Assembly (NCBI GenBank): GCA_038525525.1
Contig: JBCBHO010000002.1
Span: forward strand, 434,001 to 498,000
DNA from: Shimia_B sp038525525
Lineage (GTDB): Bacteria; Pseudomonadota; Alphaproteobacteria; Rhodobacterales; Rhodobacteraceae
Length of the DNA: 64,000 nucleotides
Reading direction: 5' to 3'
This document shows positions 9,118-17,912 of this stretch, one piece after another. Below the pieces are notes generated by a model. That model had not been told where the DNA came from, did no database searches, and saw only the letters and a program-made list of their open reading frames with translations. How positions within the stretch are numbered: the first letter of the stretch is position 1; every line of letters starts with the position of its first letter. Both the position numbers and the translations under genes were made by a program.

Positions 9118-10243
9118 GGATCCGAGCGAGACGATACCGCCCCCGCGCCTGCTGCGCCATCACCGCCTCTGAGCCGTCGACAGGGTCGGGCGCATGGCGG
9201 AAGGCGAGGTATTCATCGTAGCTCAAGGGGACGCGATCCTCGAGAAGCTTGCCGTGATGCGCCTTCTTCAGAAGATCCCGGTATCCCGGCTGCACCACAG
9301 CCGAGAAGAACTCAGCCACGGCCCCGGAGCCGTAGGAGAACATGCCGACAGGACGACCCGTCAGGTCTGCCTCGGTATTCTCCAGCATCGAGATGAGGGA
9401 CAGATAAAGCGAAGCGGCATAGCAATTGCCGACCTCGCGATTGTAGACCATCCCCGCTTCAATCAGGTTCACGTCATTCTGGGCCTCGTTCATCTTGCTC
9501 AGATGCGCGTGGGCCTTTGCCCCCATGCGGGTGAATGGGATGTGATAGCAAAACTGCGCCATCTCGTTAAACGCGCGCCCACCTTGGGCGACGTAATCTT
9601 CCCAAGCGTGTGCCAGTGAGTGGAGGTATTTGACCGTTGAATACTTACCGTCGACAAGCGGCGTCTTGCGGTAATTCGGACGCCAAAAATCCATGATATC
9701 TTCCGAGTGGCACCCCGTTTCCGGGTCGAGCTCGAGGACGCGCGGATTCGCGCTCACGAGCATGGCCACGGCCCCGCAGCCCTGTGTCGCCTCTGCCGGG
9801 CTGTCCACGTCATAGCGCGAGACATCCGATGCGATCACGAGCACCTTGCGGTCCGGCTTCCGCGCGACATGGCCCGCGGCAAGCTGCAGGCCGGCAGTGC
9901 CGGAGTAACAGGCGTGCTTCAGCTCCACGACGCGCACATTTGAGGGCAGATCCAGCAGCCGGTGCACATAGACCCCGGCGGCTTTCGACTGATCGATGCC
10001 CGTCTCGGTCGCGAAGAGCACGGTGTCGATCTTCTCGGCATCTTCGGCGGTCACGATCGAACGCGCGGCCTCGGCGGCCATCGTCACGACATCCTCGTCG
10101 TGGGCCGGAAGCGCGATCTTGTTCTGTCCGATCCCCTTCGCGAACTTCGCGGGGTCTATGCCCTGCCGCTCCGCGAGGGTCTCGAGGGCCATGTAGTGTT
10201 GGGGGACATAGAAGCTGAGCTTATCGATGCCGATGGCTGTCAT
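9086..10243 (-). CDS. hcs: Hydroxymethylglutaryl-CoA synthase
   Basis: Condenses acetyl-CoA with acetoacetyl-CoA to HMG-CoA, first committed step of the mevalonate pathway. 385 aa thiolase-fold enzyme. The catalytic triad expected from bacterial HMGS is visible: Glu80 (ATETG), nucleophile Cys112 (KHACYSG) and His234 (YHIPFTRMG). The frame is open for 55 codons upstream, but ATG at 10243 is chosen because AGGAGG lies 5 nt before it and translation then begins MTAIGIDKLSFYVP, the family N-terminus. The 14-bp gap after mvaA contains only this Shine-Dalgarno. Confidence 0.95.
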   Translation of the reverse strand: MTAIGIDKLSFYVPQHYMALETLAERQGIDPAKFAKGIGQNKIALPAHDEDVVTMAAEAARSIVTAEDAEKIDTVLFATETGIDQSKAAGVYVHRLLDLPSNVRVVELKHACYSGTAGLQLAAGHVARKPDRKVLVIASDVSRYDVDSPAEATQGCGAVAMLVSANPRVLELDPETGCHSEDIMDFWRPNYRKTPLVDGKYSTVKYLHSLAHAWEDYVAQGGRAFNEMAQFCYHIPFTRMGAKAHAHLSKMNEAQNDVNLIEAGMVYNREVGNCYAASLYLSLISMLENTEADLTGRPVGMFSYGSGAVAEFFSAVVQPGYRDLLKKAHHGKLLEDRVPLSYDEYLAFRHAPDPVDGSEAVMAQQARGRYRLARIHEHKRHYESV

Positions 10244-10257
10244 GGTGGCCTCCTCGC

Positions 10258-11295
10258 CTAGCCGCGCTCCATCTTGAAATGGGTGCGCATGAGCTCGCCT
10301 GGGTTCGTTTGTGCCGCAAGAAGCGAAAGCTCGCCGCAAAGTACGGTCGCTGCGCACATGACCGCGAGACGCTGCGCGTTCTCGCCGGGCGCGCGATCTT
10401 CCTTGCACCCCATGCGCGTCAGATTTGCTTCTACCGTCTCGTTGCCTTTTCCGGATCCGACGGATCCCATGATGAGGTTCGGCAATGTGCAGGAGAAATA
10501 AAGGCTGTCAGGGCGCGCCTCGACGTGGACGATGCCTTGGGAGCCCTCGATGATGTTCGCGGCATCCTGCCCCGTCGCCAGGTAATAGGCGAGCAGCATG
10601 TTGGCGAAGTGCGCATTGGCGGATCGGAGCGAGCCCGCGATCACGCCGCCGATCAGGTTTTTCTCGGTGTTCAGCTGCGCCATCTTTTCGGGGGTCGTGC
10701 GGAGCGTGCCCTCGCAAACGTCGCGCGGGATCTCAATCTCTGCCACGACGTATTTCCCGCGTCCGTGAAGGCCGTTCACCGCGCTGACCTTCTTGTCCGT
10801 GCAGAAGTTGCCGGAAATGGAGGAGTACTCGAGCTCCGGGTATTCCTGCAGGAGCCAGCCCATCACGGCGTCTGCAGCGCCCGTGACCATGTTGTGCCCC
10901 GACGCATCGCCGGTCCGACATTCGAAACGAATGAAGAGCAGGTTGCCCACGACCTGACGGTTCATCTCGATCAGTTTTGCAAAGCGCGAGGTCGTCGCAA
11001 TGACATCCTGAAGCTCGTCGTGACGCGCTTCGATAGACTGCCAGGCGGCGAAGGCCGCGGCGGCATCCTTGGCGCGCAGAATGATCGAACGTGTCATGCG
11101 CTCGTCTACGAGCGTGCACTGAATGCCTCCGCATTTGCGGCTTACCCGCGCGCCTCGGCCCGTCGACGGCCAAAGCGGCGTCTCATAGGTCGCCATCGGG
11201 ACGCTCACCTGTTCGTTCATCACATTGCCCGTGATGGCGATCGGCCCGACCCACTGTGTGGGAATAGGGGTGAGCTCTTGGATATGTTGCTTCAT
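10258..11295 (-). CDS. mvaA: Hydroxymethylglutaryl-CoA reductase
   Basis: Reduces HMG-CoA to mevalonate; first gene of the operon. 345 aa, lacking a membrane domain. Catalytic elements: TGDASGHNM (residues 128-136, the DAMGxN equivalent), CTDKKVSAVN with the active lysine near 168, and a C-terminal histidine (THFKMERG, His339). It resembles the short Paracoccus reductase. ATG at 11295 follows GGGAGA by 5 nt; the frame is open for 45 codons further upstream but those carry the operator palindrome and are unlikely to be coding. No idi gene lies between mvaA and hcs, unlike the Paracoccus operon. Confidence 0.95.
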   Translation of the reverse strand: MKQHIQELTPIPTQWVGPIAITGNVMNEQVSVPMATYETPLWPSTGRGARVSRKCGGIQCTLVDERMTRSIILRAKDAAAAFAAWQSIEARHDELQDVIATTSRFAKLIEMNRQVVGNLLFIRFECRTGDASGHNMVTGAADAVMGWLLQEYPELEYSSISGNFCTDKKVSAVNGLHGRGKYVVAEIEIPRDVCEGTLRTTPEKMAQLNTEKNLIGGVIAGSLRSANAHFANMLLAYYLATGQDAANIIEGSQGIVHVEARPDSLYFSCTLPNLIMGSVGSGKGNETVEANLTRMGCKEDRAPGENAQRLAVMCAATVLCGELSLLAAQTNPGELMRTHFKMERG

Positions 11296-11342
11296 CGATG
11301 TCTCCCAGGCGGCGGACAGATTGCGGACAGCCCGGCACTTTA

Positions 11343-11383
11343 TGTAAACTTTATCTGACACTATGTGTCCAGATTTATTTACA
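11343..11383. promoter_or_regulatory. 41-bp nested palindrome upstream of mvaA: putative operator/promoter
   Basis: The structure is TGTAAA-N8-GACAC-TAT-GTGTC-N8-TTTACA, with inner 5-bp and outer 6-bp arms perfectly symmetric about position 11363. On the minus strand it overlaps promoter-like hexamers (TGGACA, then TTACAT about 18 nt on) 48 nt before the mvaA start. Two concentric half-site pairs suggest a dimeric or tetrameric repressor controlling the mevalonate operon. The regulator is not identifiable here. Confidence 0.55.
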
Positions 11384-11557
11384 TACTGTGCCGCGCTTTG
11401 GGTTGTGAGTGGTACGGTCTTTCGGGTCAAGCGGACTTAGAAATTCGCACGCCAAAACGACGCAGGCGTGAGAGGTCATGACCATCGAAGCCGGAGAAAA
11501 GCAACCGCGTCTTTGCAGTCGCAAGGACCACGTATGTCGATGGCTCGCGTCCCCCGC

Positions 11558-13042
11558 TCAGCCAAGCTTTGCAAGAAATGCGTCTGCTGCTGCGAGGTGG
11601 CCCTCGCGCTTGTCATCGTCCATTTTCTCGACCGTGCGACACATCATGGCCCACCTCGGATTGCCTCCGAGCTCTTCCCGGTGCTCCCAAATGAAACGCC
11701 AGTAGAGGCCGTCCCATGTCGCGGTCCAGTCACCCTTCCCCCAGTTCGACATCTTCTTGATGTAGTTCGACCCCGAGAAATAGGGCTTGGTGGTGATCAG
11801 CCCCCCGTCGGCGTGCTGGCTCATGGCGTAGGTGTTTGGCACCATGACCCAATCGTAGCTGTCGACGAACATCTCCATGAACCATTTGTAGACATCGTCG
11901 GGATCGATCTCGCACAGGAACATGAAGCCGCCGAGGACCATGAGCCGCTCGATATGGTGGCAGTATCCGGTCTCGAGAATTCGCGTGATGGTGTCGTCGA
12001 TGGGATCGATGCCGGTCGTTCCGTCGTAGAAGCTCGGCGGCATGGCGCGCGTGTGCTTCCAATGGTTGGTCGTACGCATGCGCACATGAAGGTCTTCGTA
12101 AGTCGCCCGCATGAACTCCCGCCAACCGATTATTTGCCGAATGAACCCCTCCAGGGAGTTCAGGGGCACATCGTGCTTTTCCGCGTGGGCAAGCGTTGTG
12201 TCCAAAACCTGTTGCGGCGTAAGCAGACCGGTATTGAGCATCGGTGTGAGCACACCGTGCCAGAGCCATGTCTCTCCTTTGACGATGGCGTCTTCATAGT
12301 CACCGAAGAGCGTGAAGCGCTCTTTGAGGAAAGTGTCGAGCCAGTCGGCCGCCTCGTCATGACTTGTCGGATAGATCAGCGTTTCCAAGCGCCCGTAATT
12401 CTGGGGAAACTCCTCGAGAACGGACGTGCGCGCCTCGAGATCCTCTGGCGCGCGATTGAGAGATGGCAGGGATGGGATCTCCCCCATCATCTTCGCCGGC
12501 ACCTTCTTGCGGTTGTCCTCGTCAAAGGACCATTGCCCGCCGACAGGTTGACCCTCCTCCATCAGCACATCCAACCTGCGTCTCTGGGCCTTGTAATAGT
12601 CGGCCATGAACCAGGATTTCTTGCCGCTCTTGTAGTGTGCGTTGTCCTCGTAGCTGTTGATGAAAAGCGGCGTCGGAAGGAGCTCCAGCCGCTTGTCGTG
12701 AGCTTTGGCAGCCGCGCGGAGCCTCTTCTCGAGCGTGTGATCCACGACATCGCAGACCACCAGCGTGTCGGGCTCGAGGCTTCCGATGGCCTTTGCAAGC
12801 ATCTCCTTATCCGCCTCGTACCGTACGATTGAGACGGAGAAACCCTTCTCCTCCAGCAGTGACTGGTACCGCGCCATGGTCGCACGATGGAACCAGAGCT
12901 TCTGCTTGTGAAAGACGGCTGGATAGGCCGGGTCGCCGAAGAAAAGCGGCTCTTCCACCAACAGAACGGTGCTTGGATCGTGATCGAGGCCCGGATGATC
13001 CTCGAAAAGCTGGTTGGGAAAGACGATGAGCGAGCTTGCCAA
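11558..13042 (-). CDS. Cryptochrome/photolyase of the PhrB/CryB class, lacking Fe-S cysteines
   Basis: 494 aa. The N-terminal DUF-type photolyase-related domain (LIVFPNQLF) and the C-terminal FAD-binding core match the bacterial cryptochrome/(6-4) photolyase class: GYCHHIERLMVLGGF, NTYAMSQHADGG, TKPYFSGSNYIKKMSNW, LYWRF. That class normally holds a [4Fe-4S] cluster through one Cys in a TGM-x-C element and three in a CxxC...CPFN loop. Here TGIDPI replaces the first and the loop after KKMSNW is shortened, without cysteine, so all four ligands are missing. Start is TTG at 13042, supported by AGGAGA 5-6 nt upstream. Likely role is blue-light DNA repair or signalling; activity unproven. Divergent from the GGDEF-EAL gene. 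Confidence 0.85.
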   Translation of the reverse strand: MASSLIVFPNQLFEDHPGLDHDPSTVLLVEEPLFFGDPAYPAVFHKQKLWFHRATMARYQSLLEEKGFSVSIVRYEADKEMLAKAIGSLEPDTLVVCDVVDHTLEKRLRAAAKAHDKRLELLPTPLFINSYEDNAHYKSGKKSWFMADYYKAQRRRLDVLMEEGQPVGGQWSFDEDNRKKVPAKMMGEIPSLPSLNRAPEDLEARTSVLEEFPQNYGRLETLIYPTSHDEAADWLDTFLKERFTLFGDYEDAIVKGETWLWHGVLTPMLNTGLLTPQQVLDTTLAHAEKHDVPLNSLEGFIRQIIGWREFMRATYEDLHVRMRTTNHWKHTRAMPPSFYDGTTGIDPIDDTITRILETGYCHHIERLMVLGGFMFLCEIDPDDVYKWFMEMFVDSYDWVMVPNTYAMSQHADGGLITTKPYFSGSNYIKKMSNWGKGDWTATWDGLYWRFIWEHREELGGNPRWAMMCRTVEKMDDDKREGHLAAADAFLAKLG

Positions 13043-13213
13043 GATGTTCTCCTGCTGGGACGCCTCTAGCTAAGCGGCTGCGGGTAGGTGGCCAGTGAGG
13101 CTCGGAAAAAAGCCGGGCGAGTTTCCCTGAAAGTTTCGCTAGCAAAAACACTGCGTTTCCAAGTTATACTTTCTCAAAAGTTGTCTGGTCCCATGAAGAG
13201 TAACGTGTAGGCT

Positions 13214-14545
13214 GTGCGTGGAAGCGGGAGACAGGTCATCGATGGTTTGGATGAAAAGTCCGTGCGCGGAGTGCAGTCAGACGCGCGGCTCGCAGAGCGC
13301 GTAGCGGATCTCGAACGACGCCTCGCGACGGACAGCCTCACTGGCGCACGCTCGAGAGACTACTTTCTCGAGCACTATCCGCGATTTGCCGCTGCGAACG
13401 GCACGCTTTTCTTCATCGATCTCGACAACTTCAAGAGCGTGAACGATCACTACGGCCACAAGATGGGCGATCGACTGCTTCAGCTCATCGCGTCATCGCT
13501 TTCCGGTGTTCTCGCGGAAGAGGGTTTCGTAGCGCGGCTCGGCGGCGACGAGTTCGTGGCGCTGTCCTTCCAGTCCCAGCCCGCGGCCGTGGACCAACTC
13601 GCCAGGCGGCTTGGTGCTTCCGTCCTCCATTCCGAAATCAGTGTCGGCGAACTGACGATCAAACGCGCTGCCTCCATCGGGTGCGTCCGCCTTGTGCCCG
13701 CCTTGGCCACGCACGAGGCGATTGACCTCGGAGACACGGCCATGCGCTGTGCCAAGAACCTCGGCAAGGGCCGCGCGCACCACCTCAACATGCACGATGC
13801 CGAGGCCATGGAACTCAGCCCGAGCGTCGATGAGCTGCGTCTCGCGCTGGAGCGCTCGGAGATCGGTTACTACCTCCAACCAATCTACTGCTGCCAGAAG
13901 CGGGAGGTTCGCGGCTACGAGGCGCTCTTGGGGTGGGAGCGGCCGAATGGGCAAGTGCTCGCCCCCGCGCAGTTCCTCAGCACGATGACCGAGGCCTACA
14001 GCGCGCGCGCGCGGCCACCGCTCGAATTTGCCCGCGCCGCAACTGAATGGGTGACGCTGAGCCAAGGCAATTTCTGCTGCTTCAATATTTCCATGGCGTT
14101 TCTCGAACGCATCGCGGGCGGCGAGATTGAATGGGTCAACGACATCATCGGCGCCTCCCCGCGGGACAAGATCATTTTCGAGATCACCGAGGCTGCCATC
14201 CAAAGCGACGTCGAGGCCGTGAGCGAGGTCCTCGACAATCTCCGCGGCTCGGGCATCCGGATCGCGTTGGACGACTTCGGCGTCGGCGCATCGAACCTCG
14301 AGCGTCTCGAATCCATGCCGGTGGACATGGTCAAGATCGACCGCAGGTTCGTGAGATCTTCGTCCGGCAGCCAGAAGAGCCGAGATCTCCTGTCCGGCAT
14401 GATCGACCTCGCACACAAGGCGGGGGCAGCCATTGTCGTCGAAGGCATCGAGGAAAAAGAGAACTTCGAACTCGTTCGCAGCCTTGGGGCCGAGTACGCG
14501 CAGGGCTTCTATCTCGGCAAACCGCTGCCCTATCAACGCGGCTAA
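13214..14545 (+). CDS. GGDEF-EAL domain protein (cyclic-di-GMP turnover)
   Basis: 443 aa, no membrane segment and only ~35 residues before the GGDEF domain. The active loop RLGGDEF is intact at 109-115; no RxxD inhibitory I-site precedes it. The EAL domain starts YEALLG at 235-240 and keeps the catalytic set: Asn in NISMAF, Glu in EITEAA, DD in ALDDFG, Lys in KIDRRF, Glu in VVEGIEE and Gln in QGFYLG. It could therefore both make and degrade c-di-GMP. GTG at 13214 is the longest start; internal TTG/GTG codons are possible. A strong terminator follows. It faces nqrF convergently and is divergent from the photolyase. Confidence 0.88.
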   Translation: MRGSGRQVIDGLDEKSVRGVQSDARLAERVADLERRLATDSLTGARSRDYFLEHYPRFAAANGTLFFIDLDNFKSVNDHYGHKMGDRLLQLIASSLSGVLAEEGFVARLGGDEFVALSFQSQPAAVDQLARRLGASVLHSEISVGELTIKRAASIGCVRLVPALATHEAIDLGDTAMRCAKNLGKGRAHHLNMHDAEAMELSPSVDELRLALERSEIGYYLQPIYCCQKREVRGYEALLGWERPNGQVLAPAQFLSTMTEAYSARARPPLEFARAATEWVTLSQGNFCCFNISMAFLERIAGGEIEWVNDIIGASPRDKIIFEITEAAIQSDVEAVSEVLDNLRGSGIRIALDDFGVGASNLERLESMPVDMVKIDRRFVRSSSGSQKSRDLLSGMIDLAHKAGAAIVVEGIEEKENFELVRSLGAEYAQGFYLGKPLPYQRG

Positions 14546-14547
14546 CG

Positions 14548-14578
14548 AAAAAAGGCGGCTCATGGAGCCGCCTTTTTT
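14548..14578. terminator. Bidirectional Rho-independent terminator between GGDEF-EAL gene and nqrF
   Basis: An A6 tract, a perfect 8-bp stem GGCGGCTC/GAGCCGCC around an ATG loop (14554-14572), then T6. The symmetric A and T tracts let it work for both converging transcripts. Confidence 0.9.
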
Positions 14579-14593
14579 CCAAGACTTACAGCA

Positions 14594-15817
14594 TCAGCCG
14601 CCGAAATCGTCGAGCATGATGTCTTCGCGGTCCACGCCCAGATCAAGGAGCATGTTGATGACCGACTGGTTCATGATCGGTGGACCACACATGTAAAACT
14701 CGCAGTCTTCCGGAGCGGGGTGGTTCTTCAGGTACTCGTCGAAGAGGACATTGTGAATGAAGCCCGTGTAGCCATCCCAATTGTCGTCCGGCAGCGCATC
14801 AGAAAGAGCCACGTGCCATTCGAAATTGTCGAACTGCTCGGCAAGCTCATCGAAATCCTCGACGAAGAACATCTCGCGCTTGGAGCGGGCCCCGTACCAG
14901 AAGGTGATCTTGCGATCGCGGTTCTCGAGTCGCTTGAGCTGGTCGAAAATGTGGGAGCGCATGGGCGCCATGCCCGCACCACCGCCGATGAAGACCATCT
15001 CTTTCTGGGTGTCGCGCGCGAAGAACTCGCCGAACGGGCCGGAGATCGTGACCTTGTCACCCGGCTTCAGGTTGAAGATGTAGGACGACATCTTGCCCGG
15101 CGGGATACCTTCCGTGCGCGGCGGCGGCGTCGCGATCCGCACGTTGAGCATGATGAGGCCTTTTTCATCGGGATAGTTCGCCATGGAATAGGCGCGTTCG
15201 ATGGGCTCGTTCACCTTGGACTCGTACTGCCAGATGTTGAACTTGTCCCAGTCCTCCCGATACTCCTCCTGCACGTCGAAATCCTTGAATTTCACGTGGT
15301 GCGCCGGAGCCTCGATCTGGATGTAGCCGCCCGCGCGGAAAGCGACGTCCTCCCCCTCCGGCAGCTCCAACACGAGGTTCTTGATGAAGGTGGCGACGTT
15401 CTCGTTCGAGCGAACGGTGCACTGCCACTTCTTGACGCCGAAGACTTCTTCGGGGACCTCGATCTTCATGTCCTGCTTGACGGCCACCTGGCAGGACAGA
15501 CGATCCCCGCCCTGAGCCTCACGCTTGGTGATGTGGCTCTCTTCCGTCGGGAGGATGGAGCCACCGCCCTCGTGGATTTTCACGCGGCACTGCGCGCAGG
15601 TACCACCGCCACCGCAGGCGGAGGGGACGAAAAGCTTCTGCTCTGCCAGCGTTTGCAGAAGCTTGCCACCCGCCGGAACGGAGATCGTCTTTTCCCCGTT
15701 GATTTCAATATTCACATTGCCGGTCGACACCAGTCTGGAACGGGCGCCGAGGATCACCATCACCAGTGCGAGCACGATGAGGGTGAAGAGAGCAATGCCA
15801 AGTCCGAGAGTTGCCAT
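14594..15817 (-). CDS. nqrF: Na+-translocating NADH:quinone reductase subunit F
   Basis: NADH-oxidising entry subunit of Na+-NQR, 407 aa. One N-terminal helix anchors it, followed by a 2Fe-2S ferredoxin domain with CGGGGTCAQC and a fourth Cys in LSCQVAV, an FAD domain with RAYSMANYP, and an NAD-binding domain with GGGAGMAPMR. Electrons pass NADH to FAD to 2Fe-2S and on to the membrane subunits. It is the last gene of nqrABCDEF, 12 bp after nqrE. Confidence 0.97.
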   Translation of the reverse strand: MATLGLGIALFTLIVLALVMVILGARSRLVSTGNVNIEINGEKTISVPAGGKLLQTLAEQKLFVPSACGGGGTCAQCRVKIHEGGGSILPTEESHITKREAQGGDRLSCQVAVKQDMKIEVPEEVFGVKKWQCTVRSNENVATFIKNLVLELPEGEDVAFRAGGYIQIEAPAHHVKFKDFDVQEEYREDWDKFNIWQYESKVNEPIERAYSMANYPDEKGLIMLNVRIATPPPRTEGIPPGKMSSYIFNLKPGDKVTISGPFGEFFARDTQKEMVFIGGGAGMAPMRSHIFDQLKRLENRDRKITFWYGARSKREMFFVEDFDELAEQFDNFEWHVALSDALPDDNWDGYTGFIHNVLFDEYLKNHPAPEDCEFYMCGPPIMNQSVINMLLDLGVDREDIMLDDFGG

Positions 15818-15829
15818 GGAAAGCGTCTC

Positions 15830-16438
15830 CTAGAGTTTGACGCCGGAGAAGGACATGAATGCCATGGCCATCAATCCAGCGGTGATAAAGGTGATCCCGA
15901 GCCCCTGCAGCCCGTCGGGAATGTCGGAGTATTTCAGCTTCTCGCGCACGCCCGCCATGGCCGTGATGGCGAGCGCCCAGCCAAAGCCGGAGCTGATGCC
16001 GTAGGTGACAGATTCCGCGAAGTCGTAGGAGCGCTCCACCATGAAGAGGGAGCCGCCGAGGATGGCGCAGTTCACCGTGATAAGCGGCAGGAAGACACCG
16101 AGCGCGTTGTAGAGCGGCGGAAAATACTTATCGAGAACCATCTCGAGGATCTGCACGAGGGCGGCGATGACCCCGATGTAGGAGATCAGACCGAGAAAGG
16201 TGAGATCCACCTCGCTGAAGCCCGCCCAGCTCAGCGCCCCGGGCGCCAGCAGGTAATTCAGGATGAGGTTGTTGGCTGGCACCGTGATCGATTGGACGAT
16301 CATGACAGAGATCCCGAGGCCGATGGCCGTCGCGATCTTCTTCGAAACGGCGATGAACGTACACATCCCGAGGAAGAAGGAGAGCGCGAGGTTCTCGACG
16401 AAGATGGCCTTTACGGCCAGGGAGAGAAGGCCTTCCAT
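15830..16438 (-). CDS. nqrE: Na+-translocating NADH:quinone reductase subunit E
   Basis: 202 aa integral membrane protein with six helices, sister of NqrD and of RnfA. The N-terminal helix contains FLGMCTFIAVSKK with the conserved Cys, and a second conserved Cys follows in VNCAILGG; NqrD and NqrE together hold an iron centre in the known complex. Start ATG shares one base with the nqrD stop. Confidence 0.96.
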   Translation of the reverse strand: MEGLLSLAVKAIFVENLALSFFLGMCTFIAVSKKIATAIGLGISVMIVQSITVPANNLILNYLLAPGALSWAGFSEVDLTFLGLISYIGVIAALVQILEMVLDKYFPPLYNALGVFLPLITVNCAILGGSLFMVERSYDFAESVTYGISSGFGWALAITAMAGVREKLKYSDIPDGLQGLGITFITAGLMAMAFMSFSGVKL

Positions 16439-17091
16439 CAGTGTGCCTCCACCGTCTGGATCTTGAATTCACGCTCTTCGACCTGCTCGGGCTTCCAGGT
16501 GCGGAAGGCCCAGATGATCAGACCGATCACGAAGAACGCCGAGGGCGGGAGGAGCAGCAGGCCATTCGGCACGTACCAGCCACCGTTGTTTACCGTCTCG
16601 AAGACAGTGAAGCCGAACAGCGAGCCAGAGCCGAATAGCTCCCGCACGAAGCCCACCATCATGAGGATGAGGCCGTAGCCCAGCCCGTTGCCCACACCGT
16701 CGATGAAGGACGGGATCGGCGCATTCTTCATGGCGAAAGCCTCGGCGCGGCCCATCACGATACAGTTCGTAATGATGAGGCCGACGAAGACCGAGAGGGT
16801 TTGGCTGATCTCGAAGGCGTAGGCGCGCAGGAACTGGTCCACGATGATCACGAGCGAGGCGATGATCACCATCTGCACGATGATCCGAATGGAGCCCGGG
16901 ATCTGGTTGCGCAGCATAGAGATGAACATCGACGCAAAGGCGGTCACGAAGATCACCGCGAGGCTCATCACCGCTGCGACCTGCAGCGAGGATGTTACCG
17001 CGAGCGCCGAGCAAATGCCAAGCACCTGAAGGGTGATCGGGTTGTTGTCGACCATGGGGTCGACGAGCATTTCGCGTTTCGTCTGGGCCAT
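16438..17091 (-). CDS. nqrD: Na+-translocating NADH:quinone reductase subunit D
   Basis: 217 aa membrane subunit with six helices, homologous to RnfE. Conserved Cys residues are seen in LGICSALAV and ITNCIVMGRAEA. Begins MAQTKREMLVDPMVDNNP, a typical NqrD N-terminus. It starts one base into the nqrC stop and is coupled to nqrE. Confidence 0.96.
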   Translation of the reverse strand: MAQTKREMLVDPMVDNNPITLQVLGICSALAVTSSLQVAAVMSLAVIFVTAFASMFISMLRNQIPGSIRIIVQMVIIASLVIIVDQFLRAYAFEISQTLSVFVGLIITNCIVMGRAEAFAMKNAPIPSFIDGVGNGLGYGLILMMVGFVRELFGSGSLFGFTVFETVNNGGWYVPNGLLLLPPSAFFVIGLIIWAFRTWKPEQVEEREFKIQTVEAH

Positions 17092-17912
17092 TAAGAAACC
17101 CCTCCTTCGCTAAGCCTGGCGAGGAATGGCGCGTAGCCTTCTTCACCGAGCCAGAAACGCACCAGGTTGTCCACGCCGACCGAGGTCAGCGTCGCACCTG
17201 CAAGCGCGTCAATGTGATAGTCCTCGCCCGCCGCAGGCACGGTCTTGGCCACTGTGATCTCGAGGTCTCCCTCGGCATCGCGGATCTGCTTTCCGTTCCA
17301 CTGGGCACGCCAACGCGGGTTGTCCACTTCGGCGCCCAAGCCGGGTGTCTCGGCGTGCTGATAGAACTGCAGCCCGAAGATATCGTTGCCGTTCTCCTCG
17401 ATGGCGATGAAGCCGTAGAGCGTCGACCAGAGACCGTAGCCGTGGATCGGCAAAATGACCTTGTCGACCCCGCCAGCATCATCCCGGAGAATGTAGACGG
17501 TACGATAGAGCGCCTGACGACCAATCCCGGCCGGATCATCGCTGAGCGCGCGGCTCAGTTCCGGATCCTCCGCCGCGGCGGCATCATCGAAGCTTACCGC
17601 GTCGAACTCAGGCGAGAACTCACCGGTCGTCAGATTGAGAACCTGCGGCTCGAACGCCTCGAAGGCCTCTGCCACCGGCACGCTTTCGTCGTACACACCA
17701 GCCACCTGGAGCACGTTGAGGCGCATGTTGCGGACCTCATTGACCTCCTGAGTGGGGCGCAGCGAGACCGCTGCCGCGGATACCACAAGGGACGCCACGA
17801 GACAGAGCGAGACTGCGACGACGATTGTCTTGCCCACGCTATCGGGTGGAGCCGCCAAGAAGCGGCCGATGAAACCTTTGGGTTTCTCTTCGTTTGGCAT
17901 GTCAGACGGCAT
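17091..17912 (-). CDS. nqrC: Na+-translocating NADH:quinone reductase subunit C
   Basis: 273 aa, single N-terminal transmembrane helix and a periplasmic FMN-binding domain. The covalent flavin site is recognisable as DALAGATLTS, where the threonine receives FMN by phosphoester linkage from ApbE. The usual Ser before GAT is Ala here, still within the family pattern. ATG at 17912 has GGAGG 10-12 nt upstream and overlaps the nqrB stop by 11 bp. Confidence 0.95.
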   Translation of the reverse strand: MPSDMPNEEKPKGFIGRFLAAPPDSVGKTIVVAVSLCLVASLVVSAAAVSLRPTQEVNEVRNMRLNVLQVAGVYDESVPVAEAFEAFEPQVLNLTTGEFSPEFDAVSFDDAAAAEDPELSRALSDDPAGIGRQALYRTVYILRDDAGGVDKVILPIHGYGLWSTLYGFIAIEENGNDIFGLQFYQHAETPGLGAEVDNPRWRAQWNGKQIRDAEGDLEITVAKTVPAAGEDYHIDALAGATLTSVGVDNLVRFWLGEEGYAPFLARLSEGGVS

